A stretch of 64,000 nucleotides of DNA, taken from assembly GCA_032718475.1 (NCBI GenBank), contig JAUCBJ010003419.1, positions 1-64,000 of the forward strand. Reading direction: 5' to 3'. The notes beneath the pieces were generated by a model. That model saw only the letters and a list, made by a program, of their open reading frames with translations. It had not been told where the DNA came from and ran no database searches. Both the position numbers and the translations under genes were made by a program. The first letter of the stretch is position 1; every line of letters begins with the position of its first letter. Below, piece by piece: positions 21,681 to 31,078 of the stretch. The stretch is from Nemertoderma westbladi. Lineage: Eukaryota > Xenacoelomorpha > Nemertodermatida > Nemertodermatidae.

Positions 21681-21746
21681 CTGGAGCTGAGTCGGGCCTT
21701 TCAGTTGTAGTAAAGACCACCCACTGAGGCATTGATACAGCACAGG
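21681..21746 (-). CDS. ErbB/EGFR-type receptor, symmetric cassette exon (66 nt)
   Basis: It is bounded by acceptor GTATTAG (ending 21747) and donor CCAG|GTAAGT (at 21680). It reads CAVSMPQWVVFTTTERPDSAP with a split codon on each side, in phase with both neighbours. At 66 nt it is symmetric, so including or skipping it preserves the frame. It lies within the TA-flanked inverted-repeat element, so it may be an exonised transposon segment. Lowest confidence of the five receptor exons because its sequence carries no ErbB hallmark. Confidence 0.45.
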
Positions 21747-22181
21747 CTAATACGTAATAAGGGAGTTAGTTGAATGCGGCTTTGTTAAAAGGAGGAGTAT
21801 GTATAATAATCGGATTTTGTGTGTTATTATTAGATAATCACTTCTCACCTTTTCCTTTGTGTAGCTTCAGTTTAGAGTCATTATGAAATGGCAACGTGTT
21901 CTGTATGAAGGCGTCCTAATTATAGTTTTATAGTTAGAAGCTGGGTCTGTGACAGGGCGAGGGGTAGCTATTAAATAGCGACACTCAGTCTCGAACGAGT
22001 TCGGTATACTGATGAAATTCAGATTAGACGGCGCGGCCTATTTCTAGTAGCTGGGTCTGAATTCGAGGGCGATAGTAACTGAAAACATTATAATATCAGG
22101 CTCTGGCTCTGTGCTAACAGTCAACAGAGTCGGCATATTTGGGTGAATTTATGATGATGTAATTATTATTTATCGAGACTT

Positions 22182-22430
22182 GGGGGGGGGGGGGGGGGGG
22201 GGGGGAACTGGACGCAAAACTCGCCTTGGCGAATTAATATCCAGCCTCAATGTTAAATTCTCAATTTAGGGAAAGGAGCAGGTTATAGTGGCACGTTATT
22301 TTAACCAAAACAATAAATTAAACTTAAATGAACATTACAGTTTTATTTTTGAGAGTAATCATCTGTTATTTGCGTCAAATTTCCCCTGGAGAGTGATGAA
22401 TTTTTATTGCGTCTAGTCCCCCCCCCCGTA
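22182..22430 (+). mobile_element. Poly-G-ended MITE, best full copy
   Basis: A run of 24 G (22182-22205) is followed by AACTGGACGCAA. The other end, TTGCGTCTAGTCCCCCCC, is its inverted complement. The interior has CTTGGCGAATTAATATC, GGGAAAGGAGCAGGTTA and CCCCTGGAGAG, which identify further copies in the window. No ORF. Confidence 0.75.
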
Positions 22431-23264
22431 ACTGTATTTATGAGAGCATTTATATTATAGCGTACTAAACAGCTCAATAAAGAAAAATCTATGTAAAGTA
22501 CTTTTCTCATATTTTAAAGAATTTTTACAAATTGAATATATGAACTTGTTATTTTTATTACCAATCGAATAGAATTAAAGTAAATAATTAATTATTACGC
22601 TGCAAGTGCTAGCACACTGCATATAACCTAAGTGACAGGTAAAGGTGTGTTAATTATTAGATTAGTAAAAAATATGTAGAAAATAATAAGTTAGGGCGCC
22701 TCACACTGCACTCTTACAGGCATGTTTACTACAGTGGCGAGCCCAGCCATTACTACACTGGAGCCTTTCTCTCTACCTAAAGGTATAGAGAACTCTACAT
22801 CAGCGCCAACATGCTGGGCTTTACTTACACTCAGCCTGTATTCACTGGCTGTGATTGACAAGCCAACGTGCCTCAGCAGTTCCTTTCATGAATACCGCAG
22901 TTTTTACTTGGCCATTTTGGTAATTTTGGCCGCCAAAACGACCAAGTTAATGTTTATTGGGATTGGGACTGTAACTATTAAATCTCACATTTCAGCAAAA
23001 AAAAAGCATAATGCAAACAGATTCCACACAGCAACTGGGCGCCTGATTGAGAAGAAGTCAGGGTTCACGGGGTTTGAATTTGATTTTGAAATTAACATTT
23101 GAAAGCTAAAGATAGAAGTTCAGGTTTCATATGATTAGTTACAGACTCCTCACCGTCGTATATACAGTATCAAACTGCTGTATATAACCGGTTGGGGAAA
23201 GAGATATGCGGTATACAGTAAACCCGAAGTTGGACGGACGTTCTTTCATAGAAGGTCGAGAACC

Positions 23265-23298
23265 CAAGCATCTCTAATGCGTTTTTGGTTATAAAAAG
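23265..23298 (+). repeat. 34-bp direct repeat, left copy
   Basis: CAAGCATCTCTAATGCG followed by TTTTTGGTTATAAAAAG is repeated in direct orientation at 24894-24927. The pair brackets the TIR element between them. Confidence 0.85.
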
Positions 23299-23859
23299 AG
23301 AAGGCGCAGTGGCGGTACGGCTAATGTCGCGTTACGGAAAGTCGCGTTACGGCTAATTTTCAGAGTAGCTGTAACGCGACTTTGAAAGTCGCGGTACGGC
23401 TACTCTAAAAGTCGCGGTACGGCTAATTGTCGCGTTACGGCTAATCTATTGTCTTGGTTTTACAGAGGGAATCATTATCAATATTATTCTTTGGTGTTTA
23501 CGTACAGATGACGTTCGAAAAAATTAATGTGATAATGTTTTACAGCATGGGAGAATCCAGGGGGCCCTATTAATAATATTTAGTTTTATTTATTTATTAT
23601 TTTTTTATTTATTTAATAATAATATTTATTTTAGGGATTTTGACTAAAAAACTTAATTTATTAATTATTGTATTATTATTGTTGCATTGAGTACCACAGT
23701 ACACATAACCATAGTTATCTCGGTCGAAAGTATACCAGTATATTGCCGAAATATTGCACTTTGAATTTATCATTATAATAATCAAATCAAAAGTGTCTAA
23801 AACTAAAGCTCTTGAATTAGCCAGTCATCGCCCGCGTATGGCATTTGGTTCGGTGGTGG

Positions 23860-24295
23860 GGTGCGGGGTGGGTTGGAATGGTTCGGCCGCGAAGGGGTGG
23901 TTCGGAGGCGGGGTGTGTTGGAATGGTTCGGCCGCGAAGGGGTGGTTCGGTGGTGGGTTGGGTTGGAATGGTTCGGCCGCGAAGGGGTGGTTCGGTGGTG
24001 GGTTGGGTTGGAATGGTTCGGCCGCGAAGGGGTGGTTGGGTGGTGGGGTGGGTTGGAATGGTTCGGCCGCGAAGGGGTGGTTCGGTGGTGGGTTGGGTTG
24101 GAATGGTTCGGCCGCGAAGGGGTGGTTCGGTGGCGGGGTGTGTTGGAATGGTTCGGCCGCGAAGGGGTGGTTCGGTGGTGGGTTGGGTTGGAATGGTTCG
24201 GCCGCGAAGGGGTGGTTCGGTGGTGGGGTTGGTTGGAATGGTTCGGCCGCGAAGTGGTGGCTCGGGGTTGGGAAGAAATGGTTCGGCCGCAAAGG
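23860..24295. repeat. 45-bp minisatellite (about 9-10 units)
   Basis: GGTTCGGCCGCGAAGG recurs every 45 bp (for example 23881 and 23926). The period is a multiple of three and the unit has no stops, so both strands show spurious ORFs of 155-199 codons with 15-residue repeats. Confidence 0.92.
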
Positions 24296-24349
24296 TTCAC
24301 TACACCAACATGCCAGTCACCACCCCCTCCCAATGCAGCTGGACGGGGC

Positions 24350-24703
24350 CTAGACCTTCAACTGGTTGATCGGCGGCCGGTAGGACGGCCAGGCCATTGC
24401 CTGTTTGTCAATCCCCAAAAAGAACGCCATATGGTCTAGGTAGCGAGCCTGGCGTTGGTTAACAACATCGATATGAAGTAGTGGAATTTGTTCCACAAAT
24501 CCATTCATTGTTTCTTTGGCTGCTATTATTGGCTGTAATCCGTACCTGTACTTGAGGCTGTGACTAAGAATACCATAGAATACAATATTATATTGAATGT
24601 GAAAGCGAGGTTGTCGAAGAATGTACAGTATGAAAGAAGGTAAAATCCCCCCCCCCCCCCCCGGATACTCTATACGTAAACAACATAGGGGCATGATAAA
24701 CAC
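24350..24703 (-). other. Unrecognised ORF within TIR element (117 codons)
   Basis: This minus-strand open frame is not repeat-derived over most of its length and has ordinary amino-acid composition (for example LLHIDVVNQRQARYLDHMAF). I do not recognise a domain. It could be a fragment of a transposon protein or of captured host sequence. Confidence 0.25.
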
Positions 24704-25199
24704 TGCATTACATCATTATATTGAAAATGATTCTTTCTGTAAAACCAAGACAATAGATTAGCCGTAACGCGACTTTTAGAGTAGCCGTACCGCGACTTTC
24801 AAAGTCGCGTTACGGCTAATCTCACAAAAAATCAGCCGTAACGCGACAGTAGCCGTATCGCGACAACACCGTCGAGATCTCAGCATCACCGACCAAGCAT
24901 CTCTAATGCGTTTTTGGTTATAAAAAGTGTAGGGGAAGTTTGTCTGAATTTCGTTTGTTTATTGTATAAAGTGATACCGATGTTAATTACTGTACTGGAG
25001 GGGTGTCCTGACCATGGTCTGTTTTGTTTGCCCTTAATTAATTAGCACTTTTTAAGACAGAGAACCTTATATACATACGAATAAATAACTTATATCTTTA
25101 CCAACCCTTATTCAGACAGCATCAGGTAGGCAGACCCTACGCATAAAGTACGGTAAGGATAGTGACTAATTATAGAGACAGGTGTGAAAACTTGTCCCA

Positions 25200-25400
25200 A
25201 ATCCTATCTCGGCGAATTAATATCTCGTCTTAATGTTAAATTATCGATTAAGGGAAAGAAGCAGTTACAGTATGGCACGTTATTTTATCCAAAACAATAA
25301 ACTAAACACAATAGAACAGGTTACAGTTTTATACTTGAGAGTAATCAGCTCTTAGTTGCGACGATTTTCCCCTGGAGAGGGATGGATTTTGACGCTATCT
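25200..25400 (+). mobile_element. Poly-G MITE family, copy without G tract
   Basis: It shares CTCGGCGAATTAATATC, GGCACGTTATTTTA, CCAAAACAATAAACTAAACA and TTTTCCCCTGGAGAGGGATG with the 22.2-kb copy, but its ends lack a long homopolymer. Confidence 0.65.
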
Positions 25401-25877
25401 GGGAAGATAACTCACTGAGGCTGCCTTTGCACTTTGATAAGCTGTGCCGTGCATGTATCCTTGAAATATTTTTCCCTGACATATACTGTAACTATGTATC
25501 CATGTAACCATATAATGTAACTGGTGCCTTTGTTTAGTTACATAATATTTACTTATTTACTACCTACATACAGTAGTTAAGTATACCGGTTTAACTTAAA
25601 CTTTCTGTTCGCGTAGCGCCTTTTTGGCGCTTTATAAATAATTATATATTATTATTATTATATTATATATATATTAACTAGGCCTACTGTAGCTCTGTAC
25701 GGCTCACACTGTAGCAAAATAATTTAGTGTTCTATCTAATCCTCGTAGGCTCAGTTACATTCACTCACTACGTTCGTTTGTGTAATAAACAACTCGGATC
25801 AGCGTACTGTAAAGTTTGCTACAGTACTTTCCCCACGCCACAAGTAGGCCTAAATAAATGGTGTAGTTATTACGTAC

Positions 25878-25947
25878 CGTCTGGGGTTTCATCCCATTGA
25901 TGTAAAGTTGGGTATTGGCCATCGTTGAATGATTGATTGTAACCGCT
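25878..25947 (-). CDS. ErbB/EGFR-type receptor, tail exon (70 nt)
   Basis: Acceptor TTTTACAG (ending 25948) and donor GACG|GTACGTA (at 25877) bound 23 codons plus one base, reading SGYNQSFNDGQYPTLHQWDE. Phase 0 in and phase 1 out match the neighbouring exons. Tyr residues in polar context are typical of receptor tails, but assignment rests on phase and order. Confidence 0.55.
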
Positions 25948-26904
25948 CTGTAAAATAACATCCGAAGAATTATAAAATTGTAAACGTTAGAGAGAATAAT
26001 ACCACAGTATACTATGCACCGTACTCTACTAGGCCTACACATGACTTACTAGAATAATAGTAGGTCATGACCTACAACAGTTGCAGAGTAAACTGAATGA
26101 GTAGGCCCTATCATAAAAATAAAGAAAAAAATAAAACTATAGGCCTAACCTGTTCTACTGTACCGGTTATGAATTTTGTTTGATGTTTTGGTTATAATAA
26201 CGTGCCACTCCTTTTCCATATTTAGTGATAATTATTCGATTTTTGTGATAATTTTTACTTTAGTGATTTCTCCCGATAAATTTTAATAAAAGGACTATTT
26301 ATTATTCGATATAAAAAAAGGTAAGCGGAAAACACCCTTTTTTCACTCATTTTCAATTTAGCGAAATTCAATTATTCTATCCTAGTTAGTCGTTGAGGTT
26401 TACACTAGATGGCAGGATAAAAATGCCAACGAGTGGAAAACTCAACACACGAGGGCAGAACATCTGAATTTCGCTAAAGAAAATGAGTGGAAAATAATGT
26501 TTTCCGTTACGTTTTTATATTGAATATATTGTTTTACTGTATTTGAAAAAAAAATTTCACCAGCGTTATCAACGTTTATGACGTATAATATTACTATAAT
26601 TTAATACGGAATCTCAAATAAATACATACTGTATAGCGCTACTGTAGCTGTACAGTAAGCTATCTGACAAGCCTCGGTCTACATTACAGTATATAATCAT
26701 TATGCACCATGAACTTACTCAATTATATGAAAGTAGGCCTATGTAATTAATTTGATTATATTGTGTAGTAAATAGTTCATTAAATTAAAAAAAAATAAAG
26801 TTAAAAAAAGTAAAAATTAGTTTAAAAAAAGTAAAAATTAGTTAAAAAAAGTAAAAAATTAGTTTAAAAAAGTAAGGGTGTTGGGGAACTTTACACAACT
26901 CCCT

Positions 26905-27125
26905 CCCTGCGAATTTGTATCTCATCGCAATGTTAAATTATCAATTAGCACCTACGGGAAAGGAGCAGGTTACAATGGCACGGTATTCTAACCAAAACAA
27001 TGAACTAAAGTCAATAGAAAATAGAACAGGTTGCAGTTATATTTTAGAGAATAAGCAGCAGTTTTTTGTGTCGATTTTCCCATGGAAAGGGATGTATTAT
27101 TATTGCGTCGCAGAGGCCTACTGTA
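26905..27125 (+). mobile_element. Poly-G MITE family, divergent copy
   Basis: It shares GGGAAAGGAGCAGGTTACA, GGCACGGTATTCTAACC and TTTTCCCATGGAAAGGGATG with the family, and the short ORF here arises from the MITE. An A-rich stretch of GTAAAAATTAG repeats (26790-26875) precedes it. Confidence 0.55.
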
Positions 27126-27340
27126 CTTTAAAGATTATTAATATATATTGTTTGTAATGATCACTGTCATGCAAAGTATACGTTAAGTTAAGTTTTTCAT
27201 ACTGTAGTAATACGCTGTTATACAGTATTAATCTGAATGCCGCCCGCATGCAATGCCTACAGTTTGTTGCCCGAATAAACGATATTGAAGTTATCATGGA
27301 ATCGTGTTCCCTACAGTACTGTAGTTGTCGGCGTACTCAC

Positions 27341-27502
27341 GTCATAAGTCGTATAATTGTCTGGTCTGACAAGGTAATCCTCTGCATCAACCAATGAGAA
27401 TGTGTTGCTCTCATGTTCTTGAGCAATAAGATCCTGGATATCCTCAAATGTTGCCGCTACATCTTCCAAATCCTTTATATCATTCAGATCAGCAACTTCA
27501 GT
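27341..27502 (-). CDS. ErbB/EGFR-type receptor, exon after the kinase domain
   Basis: Acceptor ATTTTTAG (ending 27503) and donor TATGAC|GTGAGT (at 27340) bound exactly 54 codons in phase 0. It reads TEVADLNDIKDLEDV and then SLVDAEDYLVRP. The last part closely resembles the DADEYLIP segment after the EGFR kinase domain, an autophosphorylation and adaptor-docking region. Confidence 0.75.
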
Positions 27503-27699
27503 CTAAAAATGTAGCAACGATACTATCAAAACCTACTGAAATATGCTAATATATCAATAATATTTAATCACTTAATACTTGTGATGTAGGTAGGTAAATA
27601 GGCGCTATGGGCTGATTATGATATTTGTTATGTATATGTTGCCTGCATTAAACATTAAATAATAATAATAATAATAATGTCCATTCATATTGCCTGTAA

Positions 27700-27855
27700 T
27701 AGGCTTACAGTATGATAGGCCTACTGTACTACTGTATGTAGGCTGTCGGTCTCCTGTATGTAGGGGTAGGCGGTAGCCGGTAGGTCTACAGTACTGTACT
27801 ACTGTATGCAGGATGTCGGTTTCCTGTATGTAGGCGGTAGCCGGTAGGTCTACTC
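27700..27855. repeat. Imperfect tandem duplication in receptor intron
   Basis: A segment with GTAGGCGGTAGCCGGTAGG, CTGTCGGT and ACTGTACTACTGTATG is present twice between the two receptor exons. Confidence 0.6.
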
Positions 27856-27857
27856 AC

Positions 27858-27955
27858 ATTCAAGATCATATAGCGGTTAGGGTCTTTAGCAATTGTAGAT
27901 AATTCAATTGATAATTGACGAAAGGTTTTTCGAGCTTCTGGCTGGGCCATCCAAC
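27858..27955 (-). CDS. ErbB/EGFR-type receptor, end of kinase domain
   Basis: Acceptor TTTTTTCAG (ending 27956) and donor AAT|GTGAGT (at 27857) bound a split Cys codon plus 32 codons: (C)WMAQPEARKTFRQLSIELS, then KDPNRYMIL. This matches the C-terminal end of the ErbB kinase fold (human EGFR: [20 protein letters not shown], then DPQRYLVI). It is the diagnostic exon for calling the gene a receptor tyrosine kinase of the ErbB family. Earlier kinase exons (HRDLAARN, DFG) were not found, so they lie further right among transposons or outside the window. Confidence 0.8.
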
Positions 27956-28015
27956 CTGAAAAAAATACGCTTTCATGACGATGTGTATAAAGTTAGTCAT
28001 TCCGAGCGGAGTAAA

Positions 28016-28040
28016 GGGGGGGGGGGGGGGGGGGGGGGGG
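28016..28040. repeat. Poly-G tract (25 G)
   Basis: An uninterrupted G run, followed by TGGTGATAAAATTAGC, in AT-rich receptor intron sequence. A GTT microsatellite follows at about 28092-28114. Confidence 0.95.
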
Positions 28041-28156
28041 TGGTGATAAAATTAGCATTTTATGTAAAAAATAAATAGTGATATTCACTCTGTTGTTGTT
28101 GTTGTTGTTGTTGTTAATTTCCACTTAGGGTTTGGTTTTAAGACTTTATACGGCAC

Positions 28157-28230
28157 GGAGTGGATCAATTGGGAGAGCGTGGGACTTGGAATCTCTAGGT
28201 ACAGAGTTCAATCCCCACATTCCGATTAAT
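28157..28230 (+). repeat. tRNA-like sequence, probably SINE or tRNA pseudogene
   Basis: CGGAGTG can pair fully with CATTCCG as a seven-base acceptor stem. GGATCAATTGGGAGAGC resembles an A box/D arm, GGGACTTGGAATCTC forms an anticodon arm reading TGG (Pro), and GAGTTCAATCCCC is a B-box-like T arm. The D and T stems are imperfect (CAGAG against CCCAC), so function is doubtful. Confidence 0.35.
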
Positions 28231-29637
28231 TTTTTTGGTAGTTAGTAATATTTAAGGAGACAGTTCATGCGTTAGTAGACGCGGACCTTTGCGCGATTTC
28301 GCGCTTGTTTTGATTCGGGGCTCCCTTTTGACTATATACCAAATATTATGTTGGTAGAATAATATTATTTGATCTGCTAATATAATTAATTAGTTATTCC
28401 CTATCTATAAAGGCTATAATACTAATATAATGCATTAATGTATAATTATTATGATTCAAAGATCCTTTTTGACTACCTAATGATGGATTTGATATATATA
28501 CACAATACTTCTTTGAAAACCCAGATGTTGATAGAATAATATTATTTGATAGGTTGATATAAATAAGTGCACATTAAATTAAAGTATTTAAGACCTTGAC
28601 AGAGATGTATAGAATAAGACTACCGGTTAACAGGAATTAAACACAAATTCCTAAATTTATCGGAAGAAGAAAAAACATATCAAGAATTCAAAGTGAGTTT
28701 AAAATACATAATAATAGCAGCCGCGATATATAATAAAAACACCAACGACTCACAACATTATAGGTTATAACCATAACCATTTCTCCAAAAGGGCACGGCT
28801 GGGCTATAGACGTTGTGACGGCCAACTACAGCATAAGTACTGGTCAAACTAGCCCGCTCAAAGGCCTTGCTATGTGCTGTGTCATTGCCATTTGGACTCG
28901 ATTTTCGCTACTTACCTATTCCAACAATGTTAATTTCAGGTTCTTAACGCGGTAAATTAACCCACTGTGCGTGTGCGTTTCCCAGTACTGTAATATTATT
29001 CCCCAACTTAATAACTGACCATCACAATGTATAACGATACTGCCGTGTATACAATGCGCGTGCAACGTGCACTTACCCTGCACTACACTTTAGCTCTCAG
29101 CTCTCATATAATATCCTATCAGCAATTCTAAATAAGTCACATGCACAATTACCCACATGCAGCGCAGCATAAAGGAATAGTTTACATGTATAGTACTGTA
29201 GTACTTTTTATTACTATCAGAACTAGTTTACAGCGCCCGAAACCACCCCAGTCCAGAGTGATTGATTATATTGCCCGCTTGTTAGCAATTTACGTGAGCA
29301 CTCCTATTGTGAGATAGGTATCCCGAGACAACCCAGTGCTCACGGACTAAATACAGTATATGGTGTTTGATTGGTTTATAATTTTTACATCATGTTAGTT
29401 AGCCAATTCCGTTGCCATGGCCTAATGGTATAGAAACAGCGAATTATATTATACTCAGTTGAAGCTCTAGAAAATATAAATCTTATTATAAATTAATTTA
29501 ATACGAGTCTGTTTTTGGGTTTAACTGAAATCCAAAAGATCCAGAATCAATCATGTTTTCTACCATAGGTAGAAAACATGACACACTGCATTTTTACTTT
29601 CCTTTACCCATTACATATCCTCTATTTTCATTTTTGT
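28231..29637. other. Intergenic or intronic, no exon recognised
   Basis: AT-rich. A donor-like GGAATAG|GTAAGTAG occurs on the minus strand near 28911-28925, but the preceding frame matches no kinase motif. Nothing else is supported. Confidence 0.4.
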
Positions 29638-29670
29638 AGGTACAGTATCAAGTGATTAACAACATAAAAA

Positions 29671-29850
29671 ATGTCCTCGAAAATCTTCATATATGGGTTC
29701 ATGATGGCGCTTATAGTTCTTGCAACAGTTCTCTACACCTGCAATGCAGAAGAAATGTGCGGGATAGATTCAGATTGCTATACTTGCGAGTGTGTTTATG
29801 AAGAAACTTGCACTTTTGGGTGCTATTCAGAATGCTGCGAAAGACCATAG
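29671..29850 (+). CDS. Secreted eight-cysteine peptide, 59 residues
   Basis: The product opens with a basic residue and a long hydrophobic stretch (about residues 5-22, GFMMALIVLATVLY), a good signal peptide with likely cleavage after TCNA (residue 26). The mature peptide of about 33 residues is acidic and holds eight cysteines: spacings C-x5-C-x2-C-x-C-x5-C-x3-C-x3-CC. Four disulfides would suit an antimicrobial, toxin-like or signalling peptide; I cannot match the framework to a named family. A pyrimidine-rich acceptor TTTTCATTTTTGTAG ends at 29639, about 30 nt upstream of the ATG, so a 5' UTR intron is likely. A stop TAG follows ERP. It sits opposite to, and upstream of, the receptor exons. 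Coding status is inferred from signal peptide, cysteine pattern and splice acceptor. Confidence 0.6.
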   Translation: MSSKIFIYGFMMALIVLATVLYTCNAEEMCGIDSDCYTCECVYEETCTFGCYSECCERP

Positions 29851-30176
29851 ATAGCCTGAAGCAGTATTGCCTTATGGCGCCGTAGAGGCGATGGGGATGC
29901 AAATTGCCAATTGGGGTGTCGTATCAGCCTTCTCATTGGGTTAATGTTAATTTAATATTGAAAAATTAATGCCTTGAAGTAAAAATTTTACCTTAAACTG
30001 TGTTCCTAAATTTGGTTTTGTTTTGGTTAGAAAAGCCTACCATTATAACCTGCTACTTTCCTTTAAAAGCTAACTTAAATGGTGAATATCGAAATTAAAT
30101 ATTAGCGAAGGCGAAATTATTGATAATAATTGGTAATTATTATATAATATACGAAGGGGATACTGTACAAAGTGTA

Positions 30177-31076
30177 CACCATGTCCTGGAGTGTGGTTAT
30201 TCAGGTACCTGCCCGCCCACCCCAAATCGTTCTACAAATCTTAATGAAATTGCATGAAATTTGAAACAGAGATAGTTTCACCTCCATCCTCCTTGCTGGG
30301 TGAGCCATAATTTTTATTTTCGCTTTCATTATTTAGCTACAAGCGTTTGAAAAAGGTGTCTCTGACGATATAGCACCATTTTCACCGCAGTTATTCTTCT
30401 TCAACCGTATAGTGATTTGTTGATATTGACGGAAAGCTGGCCATGGAAGGATTCTAAATATGTATCACAATATGAATTTCGTCGTAGAATAGCTGAGATA
30501 TGAGCGTTCCAAAGTTGCATGGTTATGCACCTGCGTGAAGCTATTTAATTATATTTAATGAATACACCATATTCTAGAACATTTTGTTTATCCCATACGT
30601 AGCTGGGCAACAATGCAATAACTCTAAAATCATATGCTAGCTATTCGTGCATAAACAAGTGTTCCAGAATATATGGTGTATTTGTTAAATAGAATAAAAT
30701 AGCCTCCGTGCAAGAATTAAACGCTCATATCTCAGCTATTTTATGACGAAATTCAGATTGTAATACATATTTCAGTATTTGGAATCCTTGCCTGGCCAGC
30801 TTTCCATAAATATCAACAAATTGCTATAACTGTGGTGTAACTGGTACAATAGCGATGGAGACACCTTTTTCAAACGCTTGTAGCTAAAGAATGAAAGCGA
30901 AAATAAAAATTCTTGCTAACACAGCAAGGAGGAGTGAGATGAAAATCTATCTCTGTTTCAAATATCATGCAATCTCATTATTAAGATTTGTAGAATTTTT
31001 TTTTTTTTGGGGGGGGGGGGGGGGGGCAGGTACCTGAATAACGACACTACACTACAGTATATTCCAGGACATGGTG
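30177..31076. mobile_element. Foldback element with TA target duplication (900 bp), copy 1
   Basis: Ends read CACCATGTCCTGGA and the complement, with TA just outside (30175-30176 and 31077-31078). Almost the whole element folds on itself: arms of roughly 400 bp carry GAAATTTGAAACAGAG, GCTTGTAGCT/AGCTACAAGC and CTCATATCTCAGCTA in inverted order. The right arm contains a run of 18 G (31009-31026). No ORF. A second copy lies at 49486-50428. Confidence 0.8.
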
Positions 31077-31078
31077 TA

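Larger units (their letters stand above)
21455..22971. mobile_element. TA-flanked inverted-repeat element spanning a receptor exon (1517 bp)
   Basis: The left end CAGTCCCAATCCCAATAAAC is matched by its complement at the right end, and the match extends for roughly 50 bp (through the complementary words TTGGTCGTTTTGGCGGCC and GGCCGCCAAAACGACCAA). Both sides have TA immediately outside, the target duplication of Tc1/mariner-type elements. No transposase ORF was seen. The interval contains the 66-nt receptor exon 21681-21746 and a poly-G MITE. Two separate opposite insertions are an alternative. Confidence 0.6.
23307..24864. mobile_element. TIR element with GTCGCGTTACGG subterminal repeats
   Basis: Both ends carry arrays of the word GTCGCGTTACGGCTA or its complement (23310-23445 and 24755-24862). 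The inner halves, ending in TTGTCTTGGTTTTACAG, are exact inverted partners (near 23450 and 24737). The core contains a 45-bp minisatellite (23860-24290) and a minus-strand open stretch. The left end CAGTGGCGG looks hAT-like but no clear short target duplication was found. Confidence 0.6.

Noticed and set aside
22722-23102. Plus-strand ORF of 126 codons
   Set aside because: It runs through the right terminal repeat of the 21455-22971 element and shows no protein family signature.
23754-24439. Gly/Trp-rich or Pro/His-rich repeat proteins of 155-199 codons
   Set aside because: They arise from the 45-bp minisatellite, open in several frames on both strands, inside a transposon.
28890-28960. Possible receptor exon ending in GGAATAG|GTAAGTAG on the minus strand
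   Set aside because: The donor is good, but none of the frames before it gives kinase sequence, and no acceptor with consistent phase was found.
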